Shown here piece by piece: positions 14,011-22,417 of a stretch of DNA of 64,000 nt. This stretch comes from Lysinibacillus fusiformis (GTDB lineage Bacteria; Bacillota; Bacilli; Bacillales_A; Planococcaceae): the NCBI RefSeq assembly GCF_007362955.1, contig NZ_CP041696.1:1860001-1924000 (forward strand), read 5' to 3'. A model generated the notes under the pieces. It was not told the origin of the DNA. It worked only from the letters and a program-made list of their open reading frames with translations, and did not search any database. How positions within the stretch are numbered: position 1 is the stretch's first letter; each line of letters opens with the position of its first letter. Both the position numbers and the translations under genes were made by a program.

Positions 14011-14283
14011 TGCCGTGCACCTTTCTTCGACAGCCGCACATAAGCGTTACTCTTGTCGTTAGCTCAGATTAGGCAACCCCGCGGCACATGAATAATACCA
14101 CTTAATGCTGCTTCCTTCCGGACCTGACATAGTTCATGGGTATCCATTGCGCAGGACCCAATCGTCAACACTACGTGCAAAAGGCAGACCAAACAATACG
14201 GACAGCCTCGAAAAAGGAATTCAGTCTCGCTAGAGCGGATTGCGAGTTACAGGACACCGCTACCTTCCCACCTAGCACGGCAA
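14011..14283 (-). ncRNA. scr: Signal recognition particle RNA (long Bacillus type)
   Basis: About 273 nt. On the minus strand the 5' end TTGCCGTGCTAGG pairs with the 3' end GGTGCACGGCA. The conserved SRP Alu-domain and helix-8 elements are present: GTTGACG...GGGTCCTGCGC, and GTCAGGTCCGGAAGGAAGCAGC in the apical loop that binds Ffh. The length and 5' Alu domain match the B. subtilis 6S-like scRNA. It lies just upstream of dnaX on the same strand, as in B. subtilis. The open frame on the opposite strand is not a gene. Confidence 0.97.
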
Positions 14284-14288
14284 TTTCT

Positions 14289-14317
14289 AGTATACTTTCA
14301 GTTTTCATAAAATGCAA
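14289..14317 (-). promoter_or_regulatory. Promoter of the SRP RNA gene
   Basis: On the minus strand TTGCAT (14317-14312), 17 bases, TATACT (14294-14289); the RNA would start about six bases downstream, at 14283. Confidence 0.75.
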
Positions 14318-14407
14318 CGAAATGCACAAATTATTTATATTCTAAATTTTATTTCTGCATTGTAAAAAAGACAATTTTAGAAAACTTGAAAAAAATCCAG
14401 AAAAGTA

Positions 14408-14436
14408 TTGACTTGATATTCAATACATGATAAATT
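14408..14436 (+). promoter_or_regulatory. Promoter of tRNA-Ser
   Basis: TTGACT (14408-14413), 17 bases, TAAATT (14431-14436), about 36 bases before the tRNA. Confidence 0.6.
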
Positions 14437-14472
14437 AGTTCTTGTCGATAAGACACTGCAACAATATACTAT

Positions 14473-14565
14473 GGAGGTATACCCAAGTCTGGCTGAAGGG
14501 ATCGGTCTTGAAAACCGACAGGCGGGTAACACCGCGCGGGGGTTCGAATCCCTCTACCTCCTCCA
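14473..14565 (+). tRNA. tRNA-Ser (anticodon UGA)
   Basis: 93 nt class-II tRNA with a long variable arm. The acceptor GGAGGTA pairs with TACCTCC. The anticodon loop CTTGAAA carries TGA, the T-arm contains GGTTCGAATCC, and CCA is encoded (14563-14565). The residue before CCA (position 73) is T, whereas serine tRNAs in Bacillus and Staphylococcus normally have G73. In B. subtilis a tRNA-Ser lies next to serS/dck; here it is next to scr and on the opposite strand. Confidence 0.96.
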
Positions 14566-14576
14566 GTTTTTAAATC

Positions 14577-14603
14577 CGACTACATGATGTAGCCGTTTTT
14601 TTT
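14577..14603 (+). terminator. Terminator after tRNA-Ser
   Basis: CGACTACAT and ATGTAGCCG pair around a central G, followed by nine Ts. Confidence 0.85.
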
Positions 14604-14706
14604 TGCCTAAAATTTGCAACTCATACTTCTAGATGCCACTTCCACTTAGGTTGTGGTATTTTTTTATTAGATATCTCACTCGACTAATATAGATTAGGGA
14701 GGATGC

Positions 14707-15975
14707 TTGAAAATGTTCACGAAAGTTTTGATATCCCGCGCTACGCTCACATGGGTTTTTATGATTGCCTTATTTACAGCAGTCGGTAGTGAAATAAAAA
14801 TTATGCCGTTTAATGATACAACGTTCCGCTTTGGATTAGGCAGTATCATTTTCTTTTTATGTACTCTGCTGAAGCCTACTCCAATTATCTTAGCAGGGAT
14901 TATCACAAGTGCAGTGACTACAATTTTCCGAGTCACTGTTAATTACAGCACACAAGATATTTCAGTAATAGATGGTTTTTTTACCCATTTGCCTGCAGCT
15001 ATATTTTACTTATTATTTGCAATATGCCTGCATCAATTAAATATCCATCAATATCGTGAAAAACCGTTAAAGCTTGGGCTCCTGGTAGCCTTTAGTGAAG
15101 TCACGAGTAATCTTGGTGAACAGCTAGCGCGATTTCTTGTACAATCGTATAATTTTGTATTAGTACATGACTTTCTTATACTATTAGCTGTTGCCTTGCT
15201 ACGAAGCTTTTTTGTGGTTGGTATCTATAGTTCAATTTTAATTGCTGAGCAAAAAAAGCGGGTACAAGAAATGCTTAATGTTGGTTCTGATTTATATGTA
15301 GAAACTTTATATCTAAAAAAATCTATGAATCATATAGAAACTATTACGGCTAGTGGTTTTGATTTATATCGACAATTAAAAATTCAAGGCTTCCGTACGG
15401 AAAGTTTACAAGCTCTGCATATTGCCCAGGAAATTCATGAAGTAAAGAAAGATTCACAACGTATTTATGCGGGTATTTCAAAAATTGTAGGTGAAAAGAG
15501 CTTTGGCTCCATTCGATTGTCAGAATTATTACATTATATAGAGGACGGTAATAGTAAATATAGTGAAATGCTCGGAAAAGATATACAATTTAAAATCAAT
15601 TTTGATATTGATTTTCCAACAGAGGAACATATTGCGTTACTTGCTCTATTAAATAATTTAACAGCTAATGCCATTGAAGCAATAGAAGAATACGGCGTTA
15701 TCGCTATTGCTATTCAGCAGCAAGAAGATGATACTGTAATAACCGTATGCGATAACGGAAAGGGCATTCCACAAAATGAGCTCTCTATTATTTTTGAGCC
15801 TGGTTATACTACTAAGTATAATGTTGAAGGTGTAGCAGCAACTGGTATTGGACTCTCACATGTAGCAGCACTAATAGCAAAATTAAACGGGTCAATCACC
15901 GTAGAATCAAATGACCAAAAAACGATGTTTAAAATTATCATTCCTACGCAAACTATTCAAACGGGAGAGACTTAA
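14707..15975 (+). CDS. Sensor histidine kinase, GlnK (YcbA)-like
   Basis: 422 residues. The N-terminal ~180 residues are strongly hydrophobic, with about five or six membrane segments. A linker contains a probable phospho-acceptor region (HIAQEIHEVKKDSQRI, near residue 240). A HATPase follows, with N-box LNNLTANAIEAI, G1 DNGKGIP, FEPGYTTK and G2 GIGLSHV. The layout and the partner gene resemble GlnK (YcbA) of B. subtilis, which with GlnL activates glutamine uptake and use. The start is TTG at 14707 behind GGGAGG, or ATG at 14713. The stop codon directly abuts the next start. The ligand cannot be read from the sequence. Confidence 0.85.
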   Translation: MKMFTKVLISRATLTWVFMIALFTAVGSEIKIMPFNDTTFRFGLGSIIFFLCTLLKPTPIILAGIITSAVTTIFRVTVNYSTQDISVIDGFFTHLPAAIFYLLFAICLHQLNIHQYREKPLKLGLLVAFSEVTSNLGEQLARFLVQSYNFVLVHDFLILLAVALLRSFFVVGIYSSILIAEQKKRVQEMLNVGSDLYVETLYLKKSMNHIETITASGFDLYRQLKIQGFRTESLQALHIAQEIHEVKKDSQRIYAGISKIVGEKSFGSIRLSELLHYIEDGNSKYSEMLGKDIQFKINFDIDFPTEEHIALLALLNNLTANAIEAIEEYGVIAIAIQQQEDDTVITVCDNGKGIPQNELSIIFEPGYTTKYNVEGVAATGIGLSHVAALIAKLNGSITVESNDQKTMFKIIIPTQTIQTGET

Positions 15976-16854
15976 ATGAGATATTTTATTGTAGATGATG
16001 ATCGTGCAAGCCGGGTCATGCTAAAGCAAATTATTGAAGATAGTGGTTTAGGTACCGTCATTGGTGAAGCGCGCAATGGTGAAGACGCCATACCACAGAT
16101 ATTAATGACACAGCCAGAGTTTGTACTAATCGATTTACTTATGCCAAAGCTAGATGGTATTGCAACAGTAGAACATCTAATTCAAAATCGCTTTGAGGGA
16201 CAATTTATCATGATTTCTCAGGTAGTGAATAAGGAAATGGTCGGTGAGGCGTATGAACAAGGTATTGATTTCTTTATTCATAAGCCGATTAACCGAATTG
16301 AGGTCGAAAACGTGTTACGTAAAACAACTGAACAATTTCGACTAAAAAACTCACTCTTGGTTATTCGCCAATCGCTTACTAGCATTGAAATAAGTGAACA
16401 AAAAAATCATAAGGCAACATCCCGTGATCATATTCAATCGATACTTAATGATATGGGCATTGTCGGTGAAATTGGTAGCGAAGATATAATTGCCATTATC
16501 GAGACATTACTAGCACATCAGCATAAGATTGCACCGCTTCCTCCATTAAAAGAGCTATATGAAGAAATAGCCGCTGTCACAAAAACGACTCCTGATGAAA
16601 TATTGAAGGAAAGTAAAGCCATAGAACAGCGTGTACGTCGTACGATTTTAGCAGCGATGATAAATTTGGCCAATTTAGGTGTAGTTGATTACACAAACTC
16701 AGAATTTGAATATTATGCACCGCGATACTTTGATTTTAAAGAGATTCGGCAGCTCATGAAGCAAATTGAGGATCATGGTAATCGTAAAGCAAAGGTGAAT
16801 ATAAAGAAGTTTATTCAAGTGTTATATTCAGACATTTTAACAAAATTAAATTAA
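15976..16854 (+). CDS. Response regulator, GlnL (YcbB)-like
   Basis: 292 residues. The receiver domain (1-120) has the acidic pocket DDD (7-9), phospho-acceptor D53 in LIDLLMP and conserved K103 in HKP. The C-terminal half is not a standard OmpR or NarL output domain; it resembles the helical DNA-binding domain of YcbB/GlnL, with NDMGIVGEIGSEDIIAIIE and EQRVRRTILAAMINLANLGVVDYTNSEF. It starts at the base after the kinase stop. Immediately downstream is a three-fold direct repeat that could be its binding site, followed by a symporter gene as the likely target. Confidence 0.85.
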   Translation: MRYFIVDDDRASRVMLKQIIEDSGLGTVIGEARNGEDAIPQILMTQPEFVLIDLLMPKLDGIATVEHLIQNRFEGQFIMISQVVNKEMVGEAYEQGIDFFIHKPINRIEVENVLRKTTEQFRLKNSLLVIRQSLTSIEISEQKNHKATSRDHIQSILNDMGIVGEIGSEDIIAIIETLLAHQHKIAPLPPLKELYEEIAAVTKTTPDEILKESKAIEQRVRRTILAAMINLANLGVVDYTNSEFEYYAPRYFDFKEIRQLMKQIEDHGNRKAKVNIKKFIQVLYSDILTKLN

Positions 16855-16880
16855 TTTTCTCGGATTTTGTCGGATTTTAT
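16855..16880 (+). promoter_or_regulatory. Three-fold 10-bp direct repeat, possible GlnL-type site
   Basis: TTTTCT-CGGA-TTTTGT-CGGA-TTTTAT, a six-base T-rich unit repeated exactly every ten bases. It begins directly after the response-regulator stop codon and about 65 bases before the symporter start. As I recall, GlnL of B. subtilis binds TTTTGT-N4-TTTTGT direct repeats. The spacing and sequence fit that pattern. Confidence 0.55.
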
Positions 16881-16945
16881 AAGTCCTCCGTATTATTAAA
16901 GTAAGGCGTGTCCTAAAAATTTTAATATTAGGAGGAACGAAGATT

Positions 16946-18220
16946 TTGAAAAAGAAATTTAAGATCAGTTTAGCCACTCAAATTCTAATTGGTTTGACTT
17001 TAGGGATCATTGTTGGTGGTATTTTTTATGGAAACCCCAATATTGAAAAATATCTACAACCACTAGGGGATATCTTTCTACATCTGATTAAGATGATTGT
17101 TGTTCCAATTATTATTTCTACATTAATCGTTGGTGTTGCTGGAACAGGCGACATGAAACAACTTGGGCGATTAGGCGGGAAGTCACTTATTTACTTTGAA
17201 GTTATTACAACAGTCGCAATTGTTGTCGGATTACTTTCGGCAAATCTGTTCCAACCAGGTGCTGGTATAAATATGAACGAACTTTCTCAAGGGGATATTT
17301 CGAAATACGTTTCGACGACTGAGGAAGTACAACATGAAGGACCTTTCGATATTATTGTAGGTATTGTACCAACTAATATTATCCAATCTATGGCTGAAGG
17401 CGATATGCTTGCTATTATCTTCTTCTCTGTCATCTTCGGTCTGGGTGTTGCTGCCGTTGGTGAACGAGGAAAGCCAGTTTTAGGATTCTTCCAAGGTGTA
17501 GCTGATGCTATGTTCTGGGTAACAAACCTTGTGATGAAATTTGCTCCAATTGGGGTATTTGGTTTAATTGGTGTAACCGTTTCCAAATATGGATTTGCTT
17601 CCCTAGTACCACTTGCCAAACTTGCTATACTTGTTTATGGAACAATGCTATTTTTCATCTTTGTCGTTCTTGGCATCGTAGCAAAAATCGCAGGTATCAG
17701 TATTTTCTACTTAATTAAAGTATTAAAAGATGAGTTAATTTTAGCATTCTCTACAGCTAGTTCGGAGGCTGTATTACCACGAATTATGATGAAGATGGAG
17801 AAATTAGGCGCACCGAAAGATATCGTATCATTTGTTATTCCAACAGGTTATTCCTTTAACTTAGATGGATCAACACTATACCAAGCGATTGCAGCGTTAT
17901 TCATCGCACAAATGTATGGAATACACTTAAGTATTGGTGAACAAATTACATTAATGCTTGTATTAATGGTTACGTCTAAAGGGATTGCAGGTGTACCAGG
18001 CGTATCATTCGTTGTACTTCTTGCAACACTAGGTACTGTTGGTATTCCACTTGAAGGCTTAGCATTTATCGCAGGTATCGACCGTATTCTTGATATGGGA
18101 CGTACAGTTGTAAACGTAATCGGTAACTCACTAGCATCATTAGTAATGGCGAAATGGGAAGGCCGTTTTGATAAAGAAAAAATGAAAAATTACTTTAAAG
18201 AAAATGAAAATTTAGCGTAG
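16946..18220 (+). CDS. Dicarboxylate/glutamate:cation symporter (DAACS family)
   Basis: 424 residues with about eight membrane segments. The signature motifs are SSEAVLPRIM (serine-rich re-entrant loop), PTGYSFNLDGSTLY and the C-terminal GIDRILDMGRTVVNVIGNS. These place it in the GltP/GltT/DctA family, which imports glutamate, aspartate or C4-dicarboxylates with protons or sodium. The arginine in DMGRTVVNV leaves the substrate open. The start is TTG, ten bases after GGAGG. Its position behind the two-component genes suggests glutamate or dicarboxylate uptake under that system's control. Confidence 0.92.
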   Translation: MKKKFKISLATQILIGLTLGIIVGGIFYGNPNIEKYLQPLGDIFLHLIKMIVVPIIISTLIVGVAGTGDMKQLGRLGGKSLIYFEVITTVAIVVGLLSANLFQPGAGINMNELSQGDISKYVSTTEEVQHEGPFDIIVGIVPTNIIQSMAEGDMLAIIFFSVIFGLGVAAVGERGKPVLGFFQGVADAMFWVTNLVMKFAPIGVFGLIGVTVSKYGFASLVPLAKLAILVYGTMLFFIFVVLGIVAKIAGISIFYLIKVLKDELILAFSTASSEAVLPRIMMKMEKLGAPKDIVSFVIPTGYSFNLDGSTLYQAIAALFIAQMYGIHLSIGEQITLMLVLMVTSKGIAGVPGVSFVVLLATLGTVGIPLEGLAFIAGIDRILDMGRTVVNVIGNSLASLVMAKWEGRFDKEKMKNYFKENENLA

Positions 18221-18227
18221 TCTAAAT

Positions 18228-18272
18228 AAAAAAATCCTCACGATGTATCAATGCATCGTGAGGATTTTTTTA
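18228..18272. terminator. Bidirectional terminator
   Basis: AATCCTCACGATG (18233-18245) pairs with CATCGTGAGGATT (18254-18266), with T-runs on both sides. It serves the convergent symporter and RraA-like genes. Confidence 0.9.
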
Positions 18273-18890
18273 TTTGGCTAACACTTTATCTAAATAGGCA
18301 ATAATGGACTCTTTTCCATTTGAATGTGCATCTTGTGCGCGCACTTCGTCCTTTTCAACTTTTGCCTCAGCAGCGGCAACAATACGCGCTGCATCCTCCT
18401 GTGGTACCACAAGGACCCCATCTACATCCCCAACAATATAATCGCCTGGTTGAACAGTTACCCCACCAATAGCAATAGGTACATTTACTTGGCCGCCACC
18501 ATTTTTATTGCCAGCTGCTACTGTTGTCCCAAGTGAAAACACAGGGAAATTCAGCTCACGAATAGCGGCAATATCACGAATGACACCATCTACTACGAAG
18601 CCCTGTACACCTATACCTTTTGCTAGTGAAACAACAAAATCTCCTGCTACAGCGCGATTCGTATTACCCTTTGCATCAATTACTAAAATATCACCCTCAT
18701 TCGCAGCTCGGATGGCTTCTAGCACAGCACCATTTTCGCCATCTGGTAACCGAACAGTTATTGCGCGCCCAGCAATTTTAAAATGATCTGCTAATGGCTT
18801 AATAGCACTACGTAAATTCGTATGTCCTCCTGTTGCATCAGAAATCGCTGTCGTCGGTAAATGCTTAAAACTTACTTCCACTTTTGTCAT
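18270..18890 (-). CDS. RraA-family protein (HMG/CHA aldolase-like)
   Basis: 206 residues. The RraA-like fold is shown by GDILVIDAKGNTNRAVAGD, VVDGVIRD and GDYIVGDVDGVLVVP. Members include 4-hydroxy-4-methyl-2-oxoglutarate/4-carboxy-4-hydroxy-2-oxoadipate aldolases with an R-D metal-binding motif, which is visible here (GVIRDIAAIREL), as well as regulators of RNase E in Gram-negatives. An aldolase-like or oxaloacetate decarboxylase activity is more likely in this organism, but the substrate is not evident. I chose the ATG at 18890, eight bases after AGGGG. The GTG at 18899 lies inside that site. Confidence 0.82.
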   Translation of the reverse strand: MTKVEVSFKHLPTTAISDATGGHTNLRSAIKPLADHFKIAGRAITVRLPDGENGAVLEAIRAANEGDILVIDAKGNTNRAVAGDFVVSLAKGIGVQGFVVDGVIRDIAAIRELNFPVFSLGTTVAAGNKNGGGQVNVPIAIGGVTVQPGDYIVGDVDGVLVVPQEDAARIVAAAEAKVEKDEVRAQDAHSNGKESIIAYLDKVLAK

Positions 18891-19079
18891 GCATAACACC
18901 CCTATTATGATTTATGAAAGTCTTACACAAATATTGTAAATAAAACACAACTACATTGACTAGTTTTTTTTATCCTCTACTACTTTATATTCGATAAATA
19001 TGGCGGAAACAGATGGAAATAAATCATTTGTATATGTTACTGTTAGGAGTAAATAAAAACTAAAGAAAACGAGGGTTAT

Positions 19080-20510
19080 ATGGATAGTCAAACGTTATAT
19101 GAACAACGCAATAAAATTATTGCTGCTTTTCTAGTCGCTGCCTTTATCGGTTTATTTAATGAGACAGCCCTTAATATGGCTTTTGCCCAACTAATTGTAG
19201 ATTTTAAAACAGACGCTTCTACTATTCAGTGGCTAACAACTGGGTATTTATTAACGCTCGGTATATTAGTACCTTTATCAGGATTTCTTATGCAGCGTTT
19301 TACAACGAGGCATTTATTTATTGTGTCATTACTATTTACGATTATCGGTACTGTAGTTTCAGCAATTTCGCCAACCTTTATATTATTACTTATTGGACGA
19401 ATTATTCAGGCTATCGGAGCCGCCATTATTTTGCCTCTCATGATGCAGGTCGTACTCATGATTTATCCTATTAATCAACGTGGGGCTGCAATGGGAAAAA
19501 TCGGCTTAGTTATCATTTTTGCACCTGCTATTGGCCCAACCATTGCAGGTTTCGTCATGGAACATTTCTCATGGCATTATATCTTCTGGATGAGCCTGCC
19601 ATTCTTAATAATTTCATTGGTGCTCGGCTTAAAATTTGTGCAAAATGTGAGTGAAGTACATCCCGTTAAATTTGATGTATTGTCAATCATCCTTTCAACA
19701 ATTGGCTTTGGAGGAGTAGTCTACGGATTCAGTATTTCTGGTAAGCTCGGCACATTTATAACAGCTGAAGTAATGATTGCTATCGGCATCGGTGTAATAG
19801 GAATTATACTTTTCTGTGTACGTCAATTAAAAATGGAACAACCGATGTTAAATTTAAAAGTGTTTTCATTCCCTATGTACAATATTGGCATTTTGATGGT
19901 CATTCTCGTACATATGACTATCTTAGCAACAATGGTATTACTTCCTATTTATCTGCAAAACATCTTACTTCTAGCACCAATGATTGCTGGTCTTTCTCTA
20001 CTTCCTGGGGGTGTTATCAATGCCTTCATGGCTGTCGCTTCAGGTCATATTTTTGATCGTTTTGGTCCTCGTATTATGGTGCCAGTCGGTTTATTACTGG
20101 AAATTGTTGCACTTTTCGCATTACGTACAATTGATGTAGAAACATCTGTCTACTTTATCGTAGTTTTCCATATCCTAATGTTTGTCGGTATTTCACTTGC
20201 AAGTATGCCTGCACAAACAAATGGCTTAAATCAACTACCACGTCATTTGTATCCTGATGGTACTGCATTTATGAATACATTACAGCAGGTTGCAGGTGCA
20301 ATTGGTACTGCAGTATCCATTACAATTATGTCAATCAGTACAACCAATTTTGTTAGAGTAAATGGAAAAACCGCTGATAATTCTTTTGCTGGTTCGATTA
20401 TCGGTGTACAACATGCTCTAACTTTTGCATTGGTCCTGGCAATTATTGCACTTGTTTTATCATTCTTTATGAAACATGTACAAGATGAAAAATCGAGTAG
20501 GAGGGAGTGA
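19080..20510 (+). CDS. MFS multidrug transporter (DHA2 type), last codon split by an intron
   Basis: 476 residues as it reads now, with about 14 hydrophobic segments. The MFS signatures are visible: WLTTGYLLTLGILVPLSGFLMQRF and GRIIQAIGAAIILPLMMQVV near the first six helices. This is the DHA2 (EmrB/QacA/LmrB) branch, which exports drugs or lipid-like compounds with protons. The final residues SSRRE and the TGA stop come from a group II intron inserted at 20491/20492. Joining the flanks across the intron restores GAT GAA AAA TAA, ending the protein as ...KHVQDEK (471 residues). The function is probably intact, because only the tail changes. Start ATG at 19080. Confidence 0.9.
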   Translation: MDSQTLYEQRNKIIAAFLVAAFIGLFNETALNMAFAQLIVDFKTDASTIQWLTTGYLLTLGILVPLSGFLMQRFTTRHLFIVSLLFTIIGTVVSAISPTFILLLIGRIIQAIGAAIILPLMMQVVLMIYPINQRGAAMGKIGLVIIFAPAIGPTIAGFVMEHFSWHYIFWMSLPFLIISLVLGLKFVQNVSEVHPVKFDVLSIILSTIGFGGVVYGFSISGKLGTFITAEVMIAIGIGVIGIILFCVRQLKMEQPMLNLKVFSFPMYNIGILMVILVHMTILATMVLLPIYLQNILLLAPMIAGLSLLPGGVINAFMAVASGHIFDRFGPRIMVPVGLLLEIVALFALRTIDVETSVYFIVVFHILMFVGISLASMPAQTNGLNQLPRHLYPDGTAFMNTLQQVAGAIGTAVSITIMSISTTNFVRVNGKTADNSFAGSIIGVQHALTFALVLAIIALVLSFFMKHVQDEKSSRRE

Positions 20511-20529
20511 TTAACTCCCGACCTCTCAC

Positions 20530-20562
20530 ACCACCGTACGTACCGTTCGGTATACGGCGGTT
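20530..20562 (-). other. Group II intron domain V
   Basis: 33 nt on the minus strand: the stem ACCGCCGTA/TACGGTGGT closed by an inner ACCG-AACGGT loop region. It carries a CGC run in the 5' strand, as in IIC introns, rather than AGC. It lies directly downstream of the RT stop codon. Confidence 0.8.
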
Positions 20563-21826
20563 CAATTAAGTTGATAACGCAAAGTTCCATAACGAGCTAA
20601 TAGACTTTTGAGCCCTCGGGAACTCCAATAGGAGTTTCCGAGGGTTCTGTCTAGTATCGGGCTTTTAGATATTCTCCAGTAACTTTTACGTGAGTTGCCC
20701 CATTCGTAAGCCTTTCCTTTCGAGGCGCCTAACCCTATGAGTTTTCTCACCTTGGTTCTTGGTAGCTTCCAATCCTTCCACGTACACATTCGAAGTCTTC
20801 TTCTGATCCACGAATCGAAGTTCCTGAAAACACTTGGCGTATCTGCCAATGCGAAGTAACCGCACCACCCTATCAGGTATTGATTGAGTTCCTGGATACG
20901 ATAATCCATCGAATAAGGTTTCTTCCTAGAGGTTATCTCTCGAATTTTGTTCTTCATCCGTTTCACGCTTTCTTTGGCGATGCGAACCTTTGGTTCTATA
21001 CCATTAGTGATACTGAATCCAAGAAACTTCCTTTTCCAAGGACGGTCTACTGCTGACTTATTCAGGTTAACTTTCAACTTAAGTTTCCCTTCAATAAACC
21101 AAGTAACAGAGTTCTTGACCCGATTGCCTGATTTCTTTGTTTTCACATAGATATTGCAGTCATCGGCGTATCTTACAAATTTATGACCTCTTTCCTCCAA
21201 TTCCTTGTCCAGTTCATCAAGTACGATGTTGGAAAGCAGTGGACTTAGGGACCTCCTTGCGGAGTACCTTCTTCACTAGTCGTCACGATACCATTTATCA
21301 TGATGCCCGATTTCAAGTATTTACGGATTAACTTAAGCAGATGCTTATCTTCGATTCGTTTCGCAAGTACACCCATGAGCCTATCATGGTTCACCTTGTC
21401 GAAGAATTTCTCCAAGTCTATGTCCACTACCCAGCGATTCCCTTCCCGTATATATCCTTTTGCTTCCCTTATCGCATCATGAGCGCTTCGATTTGGTCGA
21501 AACCCGTAACTATGGTCTGAAAAAGTCGGGTCATATAGAAAAGTTAACACTTGGGCAATGGCTTGTTGAATAAAACGGTCTGTCACGGTAGGGATACCTA
21601 ATAAACGCACACCACCAGCAGGTTTCGGGATTTCGACTCTGTGGACAGGCTGCGGTTCATAAGTTCCCTGAAGAAGTTCCATTTTCATGGTTTCCCAGTG
21701 TTGTAGGATATGCTTTCGTAGGTTTTGTACGGGCATTTCGTCGACACCGTGGCTCCCTTTATTACGCTCCACCCGTTTTAAGGCAGAGAGCAGATTTTCG
21801 CGTGACAGGATTCGTTCCATTAACAT
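20562..21826 (-). pseudogene. ltrA: Intron-encoded reverse transcriptase/maturase, frameshifted
   Basis: Read in two frames it gives a ~420-residue protein like the group IIC RTs (GsI-IIC type). The order is LSRENLLSALKRVERNKGSHGVDE, RT palm and fingers, YGFRPNRSAHDAI, DLEKFFDKVNHD, EEGTPQGGP, then SPLLSNIVLDELD and the active-site RYADD in the other frame. The maturase and thumb regions follow, up to KSLLARYGTLRYQLN. No endonuclease domain is present, as usual for IIC. The first frame (193 codons from ATG 21826, AGAGG upstream) ends at a TAA at 21247-21245, just after QGGP. One missing base in the C-run near 21248-21250 explains the break. As written, no active full-length RT can be made. 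Confidence 0.9.
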
Positions 21827-22380
21827 TGGTTACGCCTCTTTCCGTGAACAACAGTTCTTCTTATGCCAGTTCTGCTCCACCATCTTGAAGTCCCCCATGG
21901 GATTCACCATTTCCTCCTTCAAGCATGCCTTATCGGTTATCTGTGTTCTTCGCAGTTTACTGAATGCCAAGATGTTGTTCTCTCTTAATTGTTCAGCCCT
22001 TCCCATCCTTCTCGAGTCAGAATGGTACTACGGCTTCTGCTGACTTCTGATTGTTCAGCTATTCATCACTGAATAGGTTACCAAGTGTACTTGGCGTACC
22101 AACCAGACCTCCCCAGGTAAGAACGTAGTCTTTCCCTCCATCTATCTGCTTCATTTACTACCTATGACCTTCGGCAGAAAGGGCTTCGTTTTGTTATGCA
22201 AACTCACCCAGTCGTACATAGCCTTCTATGAAGTTCGTGTTCCTCAGACCGGAGGTTTGCCGCTCGCTTCCTTCAGATTCCGCGTCACCGCGAACACCCT
22301 TGCGTTAAGCTAACTATTACTTCTGCCTTCACAGTTCGGGACTTGCACCCTATAGACTACGCCCATGCTGGGCGCACATA

Positions 22381-22417
22381 AGAAGAGGCATGCGGCACCC
22401 TTGCCACATGCTTCTTT
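22381..22417. terminator. Terminator hairpin flanking the intron
   Basis: AGAAG-CATG-GGCA on the left pairs with TGCC-CATG-CTTCT on the right, with a three-base bulge and one mismatch, and TTCTTTTAA follows on the plus strand. It served the transporter gene and the convergent PAS/MCP gene. It is the likely recognition element for the intron. Confidence 0.75.

Larger units (their letters stand above)
20492..22377 (-). mobile_element. Group IIC intron with reverse-transcriptase ORF
   Basis: 1,886 bp on the minus strand. It starts with GTGCGCCC at 22377 and ends ...CTACTCGAT at 20492. About 550 nt of RNA domains I-IV precede the ORF. Domain V is at 20530-20562 on the complement (ACCGCCGTA pairs with TACGGTGGT, with a CGC triad in the 5' strand). 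Domain VI (GGGAG/CTCCC) follows. On the intron strand the 5' flank is a terminator-like hairpin ending about three bases before the insertion point, the target type of IIC introns. The encoded protein resembles GsI-IIC-type RTs. The ribozyme parts look complete, but the ORF is frameshifted. Confidence 0.92.

Noticed and set aside
14136-14345. 69-codon open frame on the plus strand
   Set aside because: It is antisense to the SRP RNA gene, whose conserved sequence fully explains the region.
14473-14565. tRNA-Ser as an attachment site of an integrated island
   Set aside because: No integrase gene lies beside it and I could not find a direct repeat of its 3' end elsewhere in the window.
21240-21255. 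Programmed frameshift in the intron RT
   Set aside because: There is no slippery heptamer with a downstream structure that I can see, and relatives encode this RT in one frame; a base loss in the C-run is simpler.
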